Assembly (NCBI GenBank): GCA_015689685.1 | Contig: WVSL01000001.1 | Location: forward strand, 166,001-230,000 | DNA: 64,000 nucleotides | Direction of reading: 5' to 3' | Source of the DNA: Rhodobacterales bacterium HKCCE2091 | GTDB lineage: Bacteria; Pseudomonadota; Alphaproteobacteria; Rhodobacterales; Rhodobacteraceae | Shown here: in pieces, positions 16,935 to 27,148 of the stretch | Numbering within the stretch: position 1 is the first letter of the stretch | How the letters are laid out: each line of letters starts with the position of its first letter | Program-made: the position numbers and the translations under genes | Notes under the pieces: generated by a model | Seen by the model: the letters and a program-made list of their open reading frames with translations, nothing else | The model's database searches: none | Told to the model about the DNA's origin: nothing

Positions 16935-18596
16935 TCACAGACTCGGCAGCTTCAGCCCATGCTCCCGCGCGCAGTCGATGGCCTCCTCGTAGCCCGCGTC
17001 GGCATGCCGCCAGACCCCGCTGGCGGGGTCGTTCCACAGCACCCGTTCAAGCCGCTTCGCCGCGGCCTCGGTGCCGTCCGCGACGATGACCATTCCCGCG
17101 TGCTGGCTGAAGCCCATGCCGACGCCGCCGCCGTGATGCAGGGACACCCATGTCGCCCCGCTCGCGGTGTTCACCAGCGCGTTCAGCAGGGGCCAGTCGG
17201 ACACCGCGTCGGACCCGTCGCGCATCGCCTCGGTCTCGCGGTTGGGGCTGGCGACGGAACCGGAATCCAGGTGATCCCGCCCGATCACCACGGGGGCCTT
17301 CAACTCTCCACTCGCGACCATCTCGTTGAACTTCAGCCCCGCCCGGTGCCGGTCGCCGAGACCGATCCAGCAGATCCGCGCGGGCAGGCCCTGGAACGCG
17401 ATCCGTTCCCGCGCCATGTCGAGCCAGCGGTGCAGGTGGGTGTTCTCGGGGAACAGCTCCTTCATCGCCTGGTCGGTCTTGTAGATATCCTCCGGATCGC
17501 CCGACAGCGCGCACCAGCGGAACGGCCCGACACCCCGGCAGAACAGCGGGCGGATGTAGGCGGGAACGAAACCGGGGAAGGCGAAAGCATTCTCCAGCCC
17601 CTCGTCCTTCGCGACCTGCCGGATGTTGTTGCCGTAATCCAGCACGGGCACGCCGTCATTCCAGAAATCGACCATCGCGGCGACGTGCTGCCTCATCGAC
17701 GCCCGCGCGGCCTTCTCCACCGCCTTCGGGTCGCTCTCCTGCTTGTCGCGCCATTCCGCCACGGTCCAGCCGAGCGGCAGGTAGCCGTGGACGGGATCGT
17801 GGGCGGAGGTCTGGTCGGTCACGATGTCGGGGCGGATGCCGCGGCGGTGGATCTCCGGGAAGATCTCGGCGGCGTTGCCGAGAAGGCCCACGGACTTCGC
17901 CTCGCCCCTCGCGGACCAGTCGGCGATCATCTCCATCGCCTCGTCCAGCGTGCGCGCCTTCTCGTCGAGGTATTTCGTGCGGATGCGGAAATCGATCCGG
18001 GTCTCGTCGCATTCGACGGCAAGGCAGGACGCGCCTGCGAACACCGCGGCAAGCGGCTGGGCGCCGCCCATGCCGCCGAGCCCGCCGGTGAGGATCCACT
18101 TGCCGGTCAGGTCGCCGCCGTAGTGCTGGCGCCCGGCCTCGGCGAAGGTCTCGTAGGTGCCTTGAACGATGCCCTGCGTGCCGATGTAGATCCACGACCC
18201 CGCGGTCATCTGGCCGTACATCATCAGGCCCTTGCGATCGAGCTCGTTGAAATGGTCCCAGTTCGCCCAGTGCGGCACGAGGTTCGAGTTCGCGATCAGC
18301 ACCCGCGGCGCGTCCTCGTGGGTGCGGACGACGGCGACGGGCTTGCCGGACTGCACCACCAGCGTCTCGTCGGCCTCCAGCCCCTTCAGGCTGTCCACGA
18401 TCCGGTCGAAGTCGGTCCAGCTTCGCGCCGCCCGGCCGATGCCGCCGTAGACGACCAGCTCGTGCGGGTTCTCGGCCACGTCCGGATGCAGGTTGTTCAT
18501 CAGCATCCGCATCGGTGCCTCGGTCAGCCAGCTTTTCGCGGTGATCTCGGGGCCGGTGGGCGGGTAGATGTCACGGGCGTTCTTGCGGTCGTTCAT
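16935..18596 (-). CDS. hutU: Urocanate hydratase
   Basis: 553 residues, usual length. Converts urocanate to 4-imidazolone-5-propionate with a tightly bound NAD+, the second step of histidine degradation. NAD-site glycines appear in [13 protein letters not shown], and other conserved blocks are [22 protein letters not shown] and [18 protein letters not shown]. The start chosen is the ATG at 18596, because GGAGGA lies 6 bp upstream of it. A TTG at 18611 would overlap hutG but has no such site. Fourth gene of hutIHGU. Confidence 0.96.
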   Translation of the reverse strand: MNDRKNARDIYPPTGPEITAKSWLTEAPMRMLMNNLHPDVAENPHELVVYGGIGRAARSWTDFDRIVDSLKGLEADETLVVQSGKPVAVVRTHEDAPRVLIANSNLVPHWANWDHFNELDRKGLMMYGQMTAGSWIYIGTQGIVQGTYETFAEAGRQHYGGDLTGKWILTGGLGGMGGAQPLAAVFAGASCLAVECDETRIDFRIRTKYLDEKARTLDEAMEMIADWSARGEAKSVGLLGNAAEIFPEIHRRGIRPDIVTDQTSAHDPVHGYLPLGWTVAEWRDKQESDPKAVEKAARASMRQHVAAMVDFWNDGVPVLDYGNNIRQVAKDEGLENAFAFPGFVPAYIRPLFCRGVGPFRWCALSGDPEDIYKTDQAMKELFPENTHLHRWLDMARERIAFQGLPARICWIGLGDRHRAGLKFNEMVASGELKAPVVIGRDHLDSGSVASPNRETEAMRDGSDAVSDWPLLNALVNTASGATWVSLHHGGGVGMGFSQHAGMVIVADGTEAAAKRLERVLWNDPASGVWRHADAGYEEAIDCAREHGLKLPSL

Positions 18597-18607
18597 CGTT
18601 TCCTCCG

Positions 18608-19411
18608 TCAATCTGCCAGCGCTCCGGACCGGGCCAGCGCATCGAGCCGGCCCAGCATCTCGGCCAGCGTTTCACGCAGCGCGGTCGCGGCGTCTTCGGC
18701 GTAATCCCAAGGCGGGGTCTCGTTCATGTAGCCCCGCTGCGCGATCTCCAGCTGAATCGCGTGAACGCCGGTTTCCGGCCGTCCGTAATGGCGCGTAGTC
18801 CAGCCACCCTTGAACCGCCCGTTCGCCACCCAGTCGCCGGGATGGCGCGCGGCGGCGGTGCCCGCCAGTGCGGCCTCGACCCGCGCATCGCAGGTCCGGC
18901 CCTCGTCCGTGCCGATGTTCAGGAGCGGCAGGCGTCCCTCGAACAGGAACGGGATGGTCGAGCGGATCGAGTGGCAATCGAACAGGATCGCGATGCCGTG
19001 GGCGGCGCGGGTGCGCTCGATCTCCTCCCGCAGGGCGGCGTGGTAGGGGGCATGGAACGCCTGCGTCCGAAGCCCGATCTCGGCCGCGTCGGGATCCTCC
19101 CCGTCCTTCCAGATCGGGTTGCCGTCGAAATCCGTGACCGGGCACAGCCCGGTGGTGTTCTGGCCGGGGTAGAGCGACACCCCCGCCGGGTCGCGGTTGC
19201 AGTCGATGACGTAGCGATGGGTCGTGGCGCGCACGACGCTGGCGGAGGCCAGTAGCCCGTCGAACAGCCGCGCGATATGCCAGTCGGTATCGGAAAGCCC
19301 GGCCCCGGTCTCGTTCAGGCGCGCGCGGATCTCCGCCGGCACATCGGTCGCGCCGTGGGGCTGGCCGAGGATGACGGGGCCGGTCCCCCGGATGACGACG
19401 GTATCGCTCAT
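18608..19411 (-). CDS. hutG: N-formylglutamate deformylase
   Basis: 267 residues. Hydrolyses N-formylglutamate to glutamate and formate, the last step of the route that starts with HutF. N-formylglutamate amidohydrolase features: [11 protein letters not shown] near the N-terminus, [33 protein letters not shown] (metal-binding His region), [13 protein letters not shown] and [15 protein letters not shown]. The ATG at 19411 overlaps the hutH stop (ATGA). The presence of both hutF and this gene shows that the five-step formimino-deiminase pathway is used rather than HutG formiminoglutamase. Confidence 0.93.
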   Translation of the reverse strand: MSDTVVIRGTGPVILGQPHGATDVPAEIRARLNETGAGLSDTDWHIARLFDGLLASASVVRATTHRYVIDCNRDPAGVSLYPGQNTTGLCPVTDFDGNPIWKDGEDPDAAEIGLRTQAFHAPYHAALREEIERTRAAHGIAILFDCHSIRSTIPFLFEGRLPLLNIGTDEGRTCDARVEAALAGTAAARHPGDWVANGRFKGGWTTRHYGRPETGVHAIQLEIAQRGYMNETPPWDYAEDAATALRETLAEMLGRLDALARSGALAD

Positions 19412-20940
19412 GACGTGACCTCCGGAAACTCCATGCCGGTCGCGGCCACCAGCGCGCCCGAGGCGATCAACCCGGCGGCGGCGTTCATGTCGGGCGCCAT
19501 GTAGCGGTCTTCCGCCAGCGCCGGGACCGCCTCGCGCAACCGTGCGACGGCGGACTGCAACGGCCCGCTCGTGGCCAGCGGTTCGCGGAAACCAATGCCC
19601 TGCGCGGCGCACATCGCCTCGACGCCGAGGATATGGGTCAGGTTCGCCACCATCGGCAGAAGCCGCCGCGCGCCGTGGGCGGCCATGCTGACGTGATCCT
19701 CCTGGTTCGCGCTGGTCGGCGTGGAGTCGGTCACGCACGGCGTCGCCAGATGCTTGTTCTCACTCATCAGCGCGGCGGTCGTGACCTCGGCGATCATCAG
19801 CCCGGAATTGAGGCCCGGGTTCGGTGTCAGGAACGGCGGCAGGTCGAAGCTGAGCGTCGGGTCCACCATCAGCGCCACGCGCCGCTGCGCGATCGCTCCG
19901 ATCTCGGCCACGGCGAGCGCGATCATGTCGGCGGCGAAGCCCACGGGCTCGGCATGGAAGTTGCCGCCCGAGACGATCCGGCCTTCCCCGGTCAGCACCA
20001 GCGGGTTGTCGGTCGCCGCGTTGGCCTCGATCTCCAGCGTCCGCGCGGCCTGCCGCATTATGTCCATCGCCGCGCCGGTCACCTGCGGCTGGCAGCGGAT
20101 GCAGTAGGGATCCTGCACCCGGGTATCGCCATGGCGGTGGCTTTCGCGGATTTCCGACCCGTCGAGCAGGTCGCGCAGTACGCCCGCCGCCTCGATCTGG
20201 CCCGCATGCCCGCGCAGCGCGTGGATCTCCGGCAGAAGCGGCGCGGTGGACCCCATGATCGCGTCGGTGGACATGGCCGAGACCAGCAGCGCCGATTGCG
20301 CCGCGTTCCAAGCCCCGAACAGCCCCGCCAACGCATAGGCGGTCGAGAATTGCGTTCCGTTGATGAAGGCGAGCCCTTCCTTCGGCCCGAGCACCACCGG
20401 TTCGAGCCCCACGCGCTCCAGTGCCTCCGCCCCCGTCAGTTCCACGCCGTCGAACGTCGCTGTCCCCTCGCCGATCAGCACCGCCGTCATGTGCGCGAGC
20501 GGCGCGAGATCGCCCGACGCGCCGACCGATCCCTGGCCCGGCACCACCGGGATCACGCCGCGGTCCAGCATCGCCTGCAACAGTTCCACCGCCCGCCAGC
20601 GGACCCCCGACGCGCCGCGCCCGAAGCTGATCAGCTTCAGCGCCATCATCAGCCGGGTGATCTCCGGCGGCATCGGCGCGCCGACCCCGCAGCAATGGCT
20701 GAGGATCAGGTTGCGTTGCAGGGTCTCGGTGTCCTCCGCCGCGATCTTGAGGCTGGCGAGTTTCCCGAAGCCGGTGTTGACGCCATAGACCGGTTCGCTG
20801 CCTTTCGCGGCGGCAGCGACGGCCTCGGCGGCGGCGTCGATGGCGGTGCAGCAGGCGGGGTCGAGCGCGACGGCAGCGCCCCGGTAGATCGCTTCGAGCT
20901 CGGCCAGCGTGACCGCGCCGGGATGCAGGGTAATGCTCAT
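19408..20940 (-). CDS. hutH: Histidine ammonia-lyase
   Basis: 510 residues. Eliminates ammonia from histidine to give urocanate. The Ala-Ser-Gly triplet that cyclises into the MIO cofactor is at residues 141-143 ([14 protein letters not shown]). Other family blocks: [46 protein letters not shown]. The stop overlaps the hutG start and its ATG overlaps the hutI stop. Confidence 0.97.
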   Translation of the reverse strand: MSITLHPGAVTLAELEAIYRGAAVALDPACCTAIDAAAEAVAAAAKGSEPVYGVNTGFGKLASLKIAAEDTETLQRNLILSHCCGVGAPMPPEITRLMMALKLISFGRGASGVRWRAVELLQAMLDRGVIPVVPGQGSVGASGDLAPLAHMTAVLIGEGTATFDGVELTGAEALERVGLEPVVLGPKEGLAFINGTQFSTAYALAGLFGAWNAAQSALLVSAMSTDAIMGSTAPLLPEIHALRGHAGQIEAAGVLRDLLDGSEIRESHRHGDTRVQDPYCIRCQPQVTGAAMDIMRQAARTLEIEANAATDNPLVLTGEGRIVSGGNFHAEPVGFAADMIALAVAEIGAIAQRRVALMVDPTLSFDLPPFLTPNPGLNSGLMIAEVTTAALMSENKHLATPCVTDSTPTSANQEDHVSMAAHGARRLLPMVANLTHILGVEAMCAAQGIGFREPLATSGPLQSAVARLREAVPALAEDRYMAPDMNAAAGLIASGALVAATGMEFPEVTS

Positions 20941-22142
20941 GCCTCACCTCCGAAAATGCGCGCGTGAAGCGGATTGAAGCCAATGCGGTAGGTCAGCTCC
21001 GCCGGAAGCGCCACGTCCCAGACCGCGAGGTCGGCGCGCATCCCCGGCGCGATCACGCCCCGGTCGGTCAGCCCGAGCGCGCGTGCCGCGTTGCGGGTGA
21101 CGCCCGCCAGCGCCTCCTCCGGTGTCAGGCGGAACAGCGTCGCGCCCATGTTCATGGTCAGCAGGATCGAGGTCAGCGGCGAGGACCCAGGGTTGCAATC
21201 CGTCGCCAGCGCGATCGGCACACCTGCGTCGCGGAGTGCCTGCACCGGCGGAAGCTGCGTTTCCCGCAGGGTATAGAACGCGCCGGGCAAAAGGACCGCG
21301 ACGGTGCCGGATGCCGCCATCGCCGCGATCCCGTCCGGGCCGAGGTATTCCAGGTGATCGGCCGAAATCGCCCCGTGCTCTGCCGCCAGCTTCGCCCCGC
21401 CGAGATCGGACAACTGCTCCGCATGCAGCTTCACCGGCAGCCCCAGTTCCGCCGCCGCGTCGAAGACCCGCGCGATCTGCGCGGGCGAGAACGCGATGCC
21501 TTCGCAGAACCCGTCCACCGCGTCGACCAGCCCTTCGGCATGGGCGGCGCGCAGGGCCGGGATGCAGACCTCGTCGAGATAGGCGTCGGCGCGGCCCCCG
21601 TACTCGGCCGGAACCGCGTGTGCGCCGAGAAACGTCGTCTTCACCGTCACCGGCCGCGCTTCCGCGATCCTGTGGGCGACACGGAGCATCCGCAGCTCGG
21701 TGTCCATGTCGAGGCCATAGCCGGATTTCACTTCCAGCGTGGTCACGCCCTCGGCGATCAGCGCGTCGGCCCGGCGCAACGCGTCGGCAAGCAGCGTGTC
21801 CTCCGACGCCGCCCGCGTCGCCGTTACCGTCGAGACGATCCCGCCCCCAACGCGCGCGATTTCCTCGTAGCTCGCGCCTTCCAGCCGCATCTCGAATTCC
21901 CGCGCGCGGTTGCCGCCGAACACGACGTGCGTGTGGCAGTCGATCAGGCCCGGCGTCACCAGCCGCCCGCCCTGCGGCGCCCGCCTCCAGCCCACGTAGT
22001 CCGTCGGCAGCTCGTCCTCCGGCCCGACCCAGGCGATCCGCCCGCCGTCGGCCGCGATCGCCCCGTGCCGGACAAGGCCGTAGGGCCCGTGATCGGGCAG
22101 CATCGAGCAGAAGGAGAGGTCGGTGAAGAGCGTTCCGGGCAT
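20937..22142 (-). CDS. hutI: Imidazolonepropionase
   Basis: 401 residues, amidohydrolase-fold metalloenzyme opening the imidazolone ring to formiminoglutamate. Metal and substrate residues are in [17 protein letters not shown] (residues ~66-82), [21 protein letters not shown] and [10 protein letters not shown]. First gene of the minus-strand hut operon. The ATG at 22140-22142 is 47 bp from the divergent hutF start, so the two promoters face away from one short shared regulatory region. Confidence 0.96.
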   Translation of the reverse strand: MPGTLFTDLSFCSMLPDHGPYGLVRHGAIAADGGRIAWVGPEDELPTDYVGWRRAPQGGRLVTPGLIDCHTHVVFGGNRAREFEMRLEGASYEEIARVGGGIVSTVTATRAASEDTLLADALRRADALIAEGVTTLEVKSGYGLDMDTELRMLRVAHRIAEARPVTVKTTFLGAHAVPAEYGGRADAYLDEVCIPALRAAHAEGLVDAVDGFCEGIAFSPAQIARVFDAAAELGLPVKLHAEQLSDLGGAKLAAEHGAISADHLEYLGPDGIAAMAASGTVAVLLPGAFYTLRETQLPPVQALRDAGVPIALATDCNPGSSPLTSILLTMNMGATLFRLTPEEALAGVTRNAARALGLTDRGVIAPGMRADLAVWDVALPAELTYRIGFNPLHARIFGGEA

Positions 22143-22189
22143 GAGCGATTCCAGCTTGGCTTGCCAATTTGTATGATGTAAAAGTGGTT
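22143..22189. promoter_or_regulatory. hut divergent promoter/operator region
   Basis: The 47 bp between hutI (minus) and hutF (plus) hold the dyad TTGGC-TT-GCCAA (22156-22167) immediately followed by TTGTATGATGTAAAA (22169-22183). HutC-type GntR repressors recognise TTGTATATACAA-like sites, so the second element looks like a degenerate or half HutC operator. With hutC itself in the cluster, autoregulated repression relieved by urocanate is the expected control. Confidence 0.5.
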
Positions 22190-23575
22190 ATGTCTATTCA
22201 AATACAGTCCCCCGTGAACACGATCTACGCCGAGACCGCCTGCCTCCCCGACGGTTGGGCGCGGAACGTCCGCGTGACGCTCGGGGAAAGCAGGATCCTG
22301 CGGGTCGAGCCGGGTGCCACGCCGACGCCCGCGGACACGCGCACGGCGATCCTGCTGCCCGCGCCCGGCAACCTTCACAGCCACGCCTTCCAGCGCGCGA
22401 TGGCGGGGATGACCGAGGAACGGGGGCCGCAGCCCGACAGCTTCTGGACCTGGCGCGTGCTGATGTACCGCTTCCTCGACATCCTCACGCCCGAGGACGT
22501 GGAGGCCATCGCGGCGCTGGTCTACCTAGAGATGCTGGAATCCGGCTTCGCGGCGGTGGGCGAGTTCCACTACCTCCACCACGCCCCCGGCGGCATCCCC
22601 TACGCCGATCCGGCGGAACTGTCGCACCGCATCGCCGCCGCGGCGCGCGAAACCGGGATCGGGCTGACCCACCTCCCCGTCCACTACGAGTTCGGCGGCG
22701 CGGGAATGACGCCCCTGGCCGGCGGCCAGAAGCGGTTCGGCTGCGACGCCGAGGCCTTCATGGCATTGCTCGACGCGGCGATGCCCGCGGTCCGTGCGCT
22801 CGGCGCCGACGCGCGCGTCGGCGTCGCACCTCATTCGCTGCGCGCGGTCGATCCCGGCGAGATCGTCGCCATCGCCGCGGCCTCGCCCGGCCCCGTCCAC
22901 ATCCACGCCGCCGAACAGCCGAAGGAAGTCGCCGACGTGCAGGCGTGGCTCGGCGCGCGGCCGGTCGAATGGCTGCTGGACAACGCCGGCGTGGATGCCC
23001 GCTGGTGCCTGATCCACGCGACCCACATGACGGCGGAGGAAACCGCGGCGCTGGCCCGGTCCGGCGCGGTCGCGGGGCTCTGCCCGATCACCGAATCGAG
23101 CCTCGGCGACGGGCCGTTCAACGGACCGGACTACATCGCGTCGGGCGGAGCGTTCGGGGTCGGGTCGGATTCGAACGTCCGCATCTCGCTGCCCGAGGAA
23201 CTGCGCACGCTCGAATACGCGCAGCGGCTGCGCGATCTCGGCCGCAACCGCATGGTCACCGGGCCGGGACACACGGGAACGTCGATCTACCTCGGCGCGG
23301 CGAAGGGCGCGGCGCAGGCGCTGGACCGGGACGCGGGGCAGATCGCCGAAGGACGTCTGGCCGATCTCGTGGCGCTCGACCGCGACCACCCCGCACTCTG
23401 CGCCCTGGCCGACGACCAGGTCCTCGACGGCTTCGTCTTCGCCGCGGGTGGCGACGCCGTCACCGACGTCTGGTCCGCCGGCCGCCACGTGGTCCGAAAC
23501 GGCCGCCACGTCGCGCGCGACACGATCCTTGCTCGCTGGCGCGCAACCGCGGCCTCGCTCCGCGACCGCCTGTGA
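22190..23575 (+). CDS. hutF: Formimidoylglutamate deiminase
   Basis: 461 residues, amidohydrolase superfamily. Deiminates N-formimino-L-glutamate to N-formylglutamate plus ammonia. Metal ligands: HSHAFQRAMAG (residues ~66-76), VHIHAAEQPKEV, CLIHATHM and GVGSDSNVRISLPEELR. The ATG at 22190 is chosen; an in-frame TTG at 22169 would place the start inside the putative operator. No strong Shine-Dalgarno precedes either. The stop overlaps the hutC ATG. Confidence 0.93.
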   Translation: MSIQIQSPVNTIYAETACLPDGWARNVRVTLGESRILRVEPGATPTPADTRTAILLPAPGNLHSHAFQRAMAGMTEERGPQPDSFWTWRVLMYRFLDILTPEDVEAIAALVYLEMLESGFAAVGEFHYLHHAPGGIPYADPAELSHRIAAAARETGIGLTHLPVHYEFGGAGMTPLAGGQKRFGCDAEAFMALLDAAMPAVRALGADARVGVAPHSLRAVDPGEIVAIAAASPGPVHIHAAEQPKEVADVQAWLGARPVEWLLDNAGVDARWCLIHATHMTAEETAALARSGAVAGLCPITESSLGDGPFNGPDYIASGGAFGVGSDSNVRISLPEELRTLEYAQRLRDLGRNRMVTGPGHTGTSIYLGAAKGAAQALDRDAGQIAEGRLADLVALDRDHPALCALADDQVLDGFVFAAGGDAVTDVWSAGRHVVRNGRHVARDTILARWRATAASLRDRL

Positions 23576-24270
23576 TGGCCGAGGCGCTCGGGTTCCGCGA
23601 CGTGAAGGCGGGGATCCTCGACCGGATCCGCGGCGGCGACTGGCCGCCGGGCACCCGGATCCCGAACGAGGTGGAACTGGCCGAAACCCTCGGCTGCGCC
23701 CGCGCCACGGTCAGCCGCGCGATGCGAGAGCTTGCCGATGACGGCGTGCTTGACCGCCGCCGCCGCGCGGGCACCTGGGTCGCCACCTCGCCCGTGCGCC
23801 AGGCGCGGATCGAGATCCCGCTGGTCCGGGCCGAGGTGGAGGCGACCGGGGCACGCTACCGCTACGCGCTGGTGTCCCGGGACCGCATGGCCGCGCCGAA
23901 CTGGCTTCGCGCGCGGCTCGGCCTTCCCGAGGGCTGCCCGGTGCTGCACCTCGCCTGCGCCCATTTCGCGGACGATTTCCCGTTCCAGTACGAAGACCGC
24001 TGGATCAACCTGTCCGCCGTCTCCGCCGCCGCCCGCGCCGACTTCGCCGCCGAGGGCCCGAACGAGTGGCTGGTGGCGAACGTGCCGCTGTCCGAGGCCG
24101 AGATCGCCTTTTCCGCCGTGGCCGCGGACGCGGAGGTCGCCGCCAACCTGTCCCTCGCCCCGGGCGAGCCGGTGTTCCTGTGCGAGCGCACCACGCGGCT
24201 CGACGGCGAGGCGATCACCCTCGCCCGCCTGCATTTCGGCCGCGGCTACCGGATGACCACGGTGCTCTGA
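23575..24270 (+). CDS. hutC: Histidine utilisation repressor (GntR/UTRA)
   Basis: 231 residues. GntR winged helix at the N-terminus (GILDRIRGGDWPPGTRIPNE, ELAETLGCARATVSRAMRELADDGVL, GTWVA; residues ~10-65), then a UTRA effector domain (VLHLACAHFADDFPFQYEDRWINLS; GEPVFLCERTT). HutC of other bacteria is released from DNA by urocanate. Overlap with the hutF stop (TGATG) and position in the hut locus support the name. Probably represses both divergent hut units and itself. Confidence 0.92.
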   Translation: MAEALGFRDVKAGILDRIRGGDWPPGTRIPNEVELAETLGCARATVSRAMRELADDGVLDRRRRAGTWVATSPVRQARIEIPLVRAEVEATGARYRYALVSRDRMAAPNWLRARLGLPEGCPVLHLACAHFADDFPFQYEDRWINLSAVSAAARADFAAEGPNEWLVANVPLSEAEIAFSAVAADAEVAANLSLAPGEPVFLCERTTRLDGEAITLARLHFGRGYRMTTVL

Positions 24271-24277
24271 CCCGGCA

Positions 24278-24310
24278 TTGACACCGGGCGACCTTCGGGG
24301 GCGGTATGGC
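24278..24310 (+). promoter_or_regulatory. Promoter-like element before first SDR gene
   Basis: TTGACA at 24278-24283 is followed by GGTATG around 24303-24308; the spacing to CGGTAT is 18 bp and to TATGGC 21 bp. GGAGGGAGGGA (24312-24322) then leads to the ATG at 24329. A second element of the same layout occurs at 25101, before the main operon. Confidence 0.45.
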
Positions 24311-24328
24311 CCGGAGGGAGGGACGCGC

Positions 24329-25090
24329 ATGCAGGTCGAGCTTTCCGGCAAGGTCATCGTCATCACCGGCGCCGCCCGCGGCATCGGCGCCACCGCCGCG
24401 ATACTCGCGGCCGAAAGCGGGGCGGAGGCGCTCGTGCTGACCGACCGCGACCCGATCGGAACGGAGTGCCCCTGCCCGGTCGAGACCGTCGCCGCCGACC
24501 TGTCCGACCCCGCCGCCGCCGGTGCGATCATCGACGCGGCGACCGCGAGGTTCGGCCGGGTCGACGGACTTCTGAACGCGGCGGGCGTGACGACGCGTGC
24601 CGGGTTCGACGACGCCACGCCGGACGGATTCGACCGGATCATGGCGATCAACACCCGTGCGCCGTTCTTCCTCATGGCCCGCGCCATCGCCGACATGACC
24701 GGGCGCGGCGCGCCGGGGTCGATCGTCAACATCCAGTCGATGAACGCGCATTGCGGGCCGCCGAACCTGGCGGTCTATTCTGCCTCCAAGGCCGCCGTTG
24801 CGACGCTGACGAAGGCGGCCGCGAACGCGCACATGGCCGACCGGATCCGGGTCAACGGCATCAACCTCGGATGGGTCGATACCGAGACCGAGCGCCATCT
24901 GCACGACGTCCAGATGGAAAAGGGCGCGGGCTGGCTCGCCGCGCAGGGCGCAATGCAGCCGATCGGCCGCTTCGTCAGTCAGGAGGACACCGCGCGGCAC
25001 TGCGTCTGGCTTCTATCCGACGCCTCGGCGCCGATGTCGGGCGTGTCGGTCGACCTGGAGCAATGGGTCGTGGGCGCGCCGCCGCGATAG
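24329..25090 (+). CDS. SDR-family oxidoreductase
   Basis: 253 residues, classical short-chain dehydrogenase. NAD(P) motif TGAARGIG (residues ~12-19), NAAGV, catalytic Ser in NIQSMNAH, active-site YSASK, and IRVNGINLGWVDTE. The acidic LTDRD after the second strand suggests NAD+ preference. Preceded by a strong Shine-Dalgarno. It has its own promoter-like element and lies upstream of a sugar-type operon, so a polyol or sugar dehydrogenase role is inferred; the substrate is unknown. Confidence 0.88.
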   Translation: MQVELSGKVIVITGAARGIGATAAILAAESGAEALVLTDRDPIGTECPCPVETVAADLSDPAAAGAIIDAATARFGRVDGLLNAAGVTTRAGFDDATPDGFDRIMAINTRAPFFLMARAIADMTGRGAPGSIVNIQSMNAHCGPPNLAVYSASKAAVATLTKAAANAHMADRIRVNGINLGWVDTETERHLHDVQMEKGAGWLAAQGAMQPIGRFVSQEDTARHCVWLLSDASAPMSGVSVDLEQWVVGAPPR

Positions 25091-25100
25091 CATTCCGGGC

Positions 25101-25143
25101 TTGACACCCGGGCGCGGGCGCTGAGAGTATGTAATCGTTTTCA
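25101..25143 (+). promoter_or_regulatory. Promoter with LacI-type operator for the sugar operon
   Basis: TTGACA (25101-25106) is followed 18 bp later by GAGTAT (25125-25130). Overlapping and just after this -10 lies TGTAATCGTTTTCA (25130-25143), an imperfect dyad close to the LacI/GalR operator TGAAAACGTTTTCA, in the position where a repressor would block transcription. No LacI-family gene is present in the window. Confidence 0.5.
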
Positions 25144-25242
25144 GGCCAAGGAATGCACGGGCGTTCCGCGACCTGGACGGGGAGGGTCGGTGCCGGAACG
25201 GGAAGGGGTTCTGTTGGCGCTACGCGAGGGACAGGGACGGGC

Positions 25243-25968
25243 ATGACGGCCGCGGGATTCGATTTCGCCGGCGCCCGCGTGGCGGTCGTCGGGGCCAGCC
25301 GCGGCGGCATCGGTGCGGCCATCGCGCGGGCCTTCGCGGATGCCGGGGCCGCCGTCGCCATCACCGGGGCCGAGGACGCGCCGGTGGCCGAGGACGCGGG
25401 CCGTTTCCCCTACACGCAGCTCGACGTGACCGACACCGACGCCGTTCGCGCCTTCGCGGCGGGCCACGACAGGCTCGACGTGCTGGTCAACTGCGCGGCG
25501 ATCACCCGCCGGGGCGAGGAAATGGCACCGGACTTCTTCAGCCGTGTCGTCGACGTGAACCTGACCGGCAGCTTCCGCTGCGCCGAAGCTCTGCACGGTG
25601 CGCTGGCGGCGGCGAAGGGCTGCGTCGTCAACATTGCGTCCATGTATGCCCGCTTCGGCAGCCCGAAGAACCCGGCCTACGGCGCGTCGAAGGCAGCGGT
25701 GGAGCAGCTGACCAAGTCGCTCGCCATCGCCTGGGCGCCCGACGGCATCCGCGTCAACGCGATCTCGCCCGGCTTCATCGTGACGGAGCAATCTGCCCGG
25801 TCGCGACAGGACCCGGTCCATGTCGCCAATGTCGAGGCGCGGACACCGCTGGCCCGTTGGGGCCAGCCCGCCGACATCGCGGGCGCTGTCCTGTTCCTCG
25901 CCTCGCCCGCCGCGGCGTTCATCACCGGCGCCTGCCTGCCGGTCGACGGGGGCTATTCGGTTGTCTGA
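25243..25968 (+). CDS. SDR-family oxidoreductase
   Basis: 241 residues. Motifs: GASRGGIGAA (residues ~17-26, with an extra Gly), NCAAI, NIASMYARFGSPKNPAYGASK (active-site Ser, Tyr, Lys), IRVNAISPGFI, and the end FITGACLPVDGGYSVV. First gene of the main sugar-type operon. The ATG at 25243 follows GAGGGACAGGGAC; an in-frame ATG at 25153 would add 30 low-complexity Gly/Arg/Thr residues and is less likely. Likely oxidises a sugar or sugar acid; substrate not predictable. Confidence 0.88.
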   Translation: MTAAGFDFAGARVAVVGASRGGIGAAIARAFADAGAAVAITGAEDAPVAEDAGRFPYTQLDVTDTDAVRAFAAGHDRLDVLVNCAAITRRGEEMAPDFFSRVVDVNLTGSFRCAEALHGALAAAKGCVVNIASMYARFGSPKNPAYGASKAAVEQLTKSLAIAWAPDGIRVNAISPGFIVTEQSARSRQDPVHVANVEARTPLARWGQPADIAGAVLFLASPAAAFITGACLPVDGGYSVV

Positions 25969-25980
25969 AGGGAGACCAGC

Positions 25981-27135
25981 GTGACGGATTTCGCGAGCCT
26001 CGGCGCGGCGGTCATCGGGACCGGCTTCATCGGAACCGTCCACACGCAGGCGCTGCGCCGCCTGGGCGTGCAAGTGCGCGGCGTGCTCGGGTCTTCCGCC
26101 GACCGGGGGGCGGAGCGGGCAAAGGCGATCGGGGTGCCGAAAGCCTACGCCTCGCTCGACGAACTCCTGGCCGATGACAGCGTGGACGTGGTCCACGTCA
26201 CCTCGCCGAACCACGCGCATTACCCGCAGGTGAAGGCGATCCTGAACGCCGGCAAGAACGTGATCTGCGAAAAGCCTTTGGCCATGACCTCCGCCGAGTC
26301 CGCCGAGATGGTCGAGATCGCGAAGGCGTCCGGCAAGGTCGCGGCGGTCTGCTACAACATCCGGTTCTACCCGCTGAACCAGCAGGCCCACGGCATGGTC
26401 GCGGACGGCGCACTGGGCGACATCCGCTTTGTCACCGGGCACTACCACCAGGACTGGCTGGCGAAGCCGACGGACTGGAACTGGCGCCTGCAATCGGAGA
26501 TGGGCGGCGAGTTGCGGTCGGTGGGCGACATCGGCACGCACTGGGTCGACCTCACCAGCTTCATCACCGGCCTCAAGGCCGAGGCGGTGCTGGCCGAGCT
26601 CATCACCTTCCTGCCCGAACGCGAGAAGCCGACCGGACCGGTGGAGACGTTCTCCAGCGCCGCCGGCGCGACCGAGACCGTCGCGGTCGACACCGACGAC
26701 GCCGCGACCATCCTGATCCGGTATCCCGGCGGCGCGCGCGGCGTCATGTCCACGAGCCAGGTCAACATCGGCCGCAAGAACTCGCTGGAATGGGACGTGG
26801 CCGGGTCCGAGGCCAGCGCTGCGTGGAACAGCGAGACGCCGGATCACCTGTTCATCGGCCACCGCGACCGGCCGAACGAGATCCTGATGCGCGACTTCAC
26901 CCTGATGAACGACACCGGCACCGCGGCGGCAAGCCTGCCACCCGGCCATGTCGAGGGCTTCGCGGACAGCTTCTTCGCCTTCTTCCGCGCGGTCTTTTCC
27001 GACGTCGCGGCGGGCGGGCGGCAGGCCGGCTCCACTTGGGCCACGTTCGAGGACGGACATTACGAGATGCGGTTCTGCGACGCGGTGCTGAAATCGGCAC
27101 GCGAGGAACGTTGGGTCGCGCTCGACGAGGTATGA
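25981..27135 (+). CDS. Gfo/Idh/MocA-family oxidoreductase
   Basis: 384 residues. N-terminal Rossmann domain with GTGFIGTVHTQALR (residues ~13-26) and the family's EKPLAMT (Lys of the EKP motif at ~100), followed by the mixed alpha/beta domain containing GDIGTHWVDLTSF, where the conserved His is part of the active site. Starts with GTG 12 bp after the previous stop. The family oxidises or reduces secondary alcohols on sugars, inositols or 3-keto-glycosides with NAD(P). Adjacent to a TIM-barrel isomerase, a common pairing. Confidence 0.9.
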   Translation: MTDFASLGAAVIGTGFIGTVHTQALRRLGVQVRGVLGSSADRGAERAKAIGVPKAYASLDELLADDSVDVVHVTSPNHAHYPQVKAILNAGKNVICEKPLAMTSAESAEMVEIAKASGKVAAVCYNIRFYPLNQQAHGMVADGALGDIRFVTGHYHQDWLAKPTDWNWRLQSEMGGELRSVGDIGTHWVDLTSFITGLKAEAVLAELITFLPEREKPTGPVETFSSAAGATETVAVDTDDAATILIRYPGGARGVMSTSQVNIGRKNSLEWDVAGSEASAAWNSETPDHLFIGHRDRPNEILMRDFTLMNDTGTAAASLPPGHVEGFADSFFAFFRAVFSDVAAGGRQAGSTWATFEDGHYEMRFCDAVLKSAREERWVALDEV

Positions 27136-27148
27136 CGGAGGACACGCG

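Noticed and set aside
25153..25242. Upstream ATG extension of the second SDR
   Set aside because: Adds 30 Gly/Arg/Thr-rich residues before the Rossmann motif and has a poorer ribosome binding site than the ATG at 25243.
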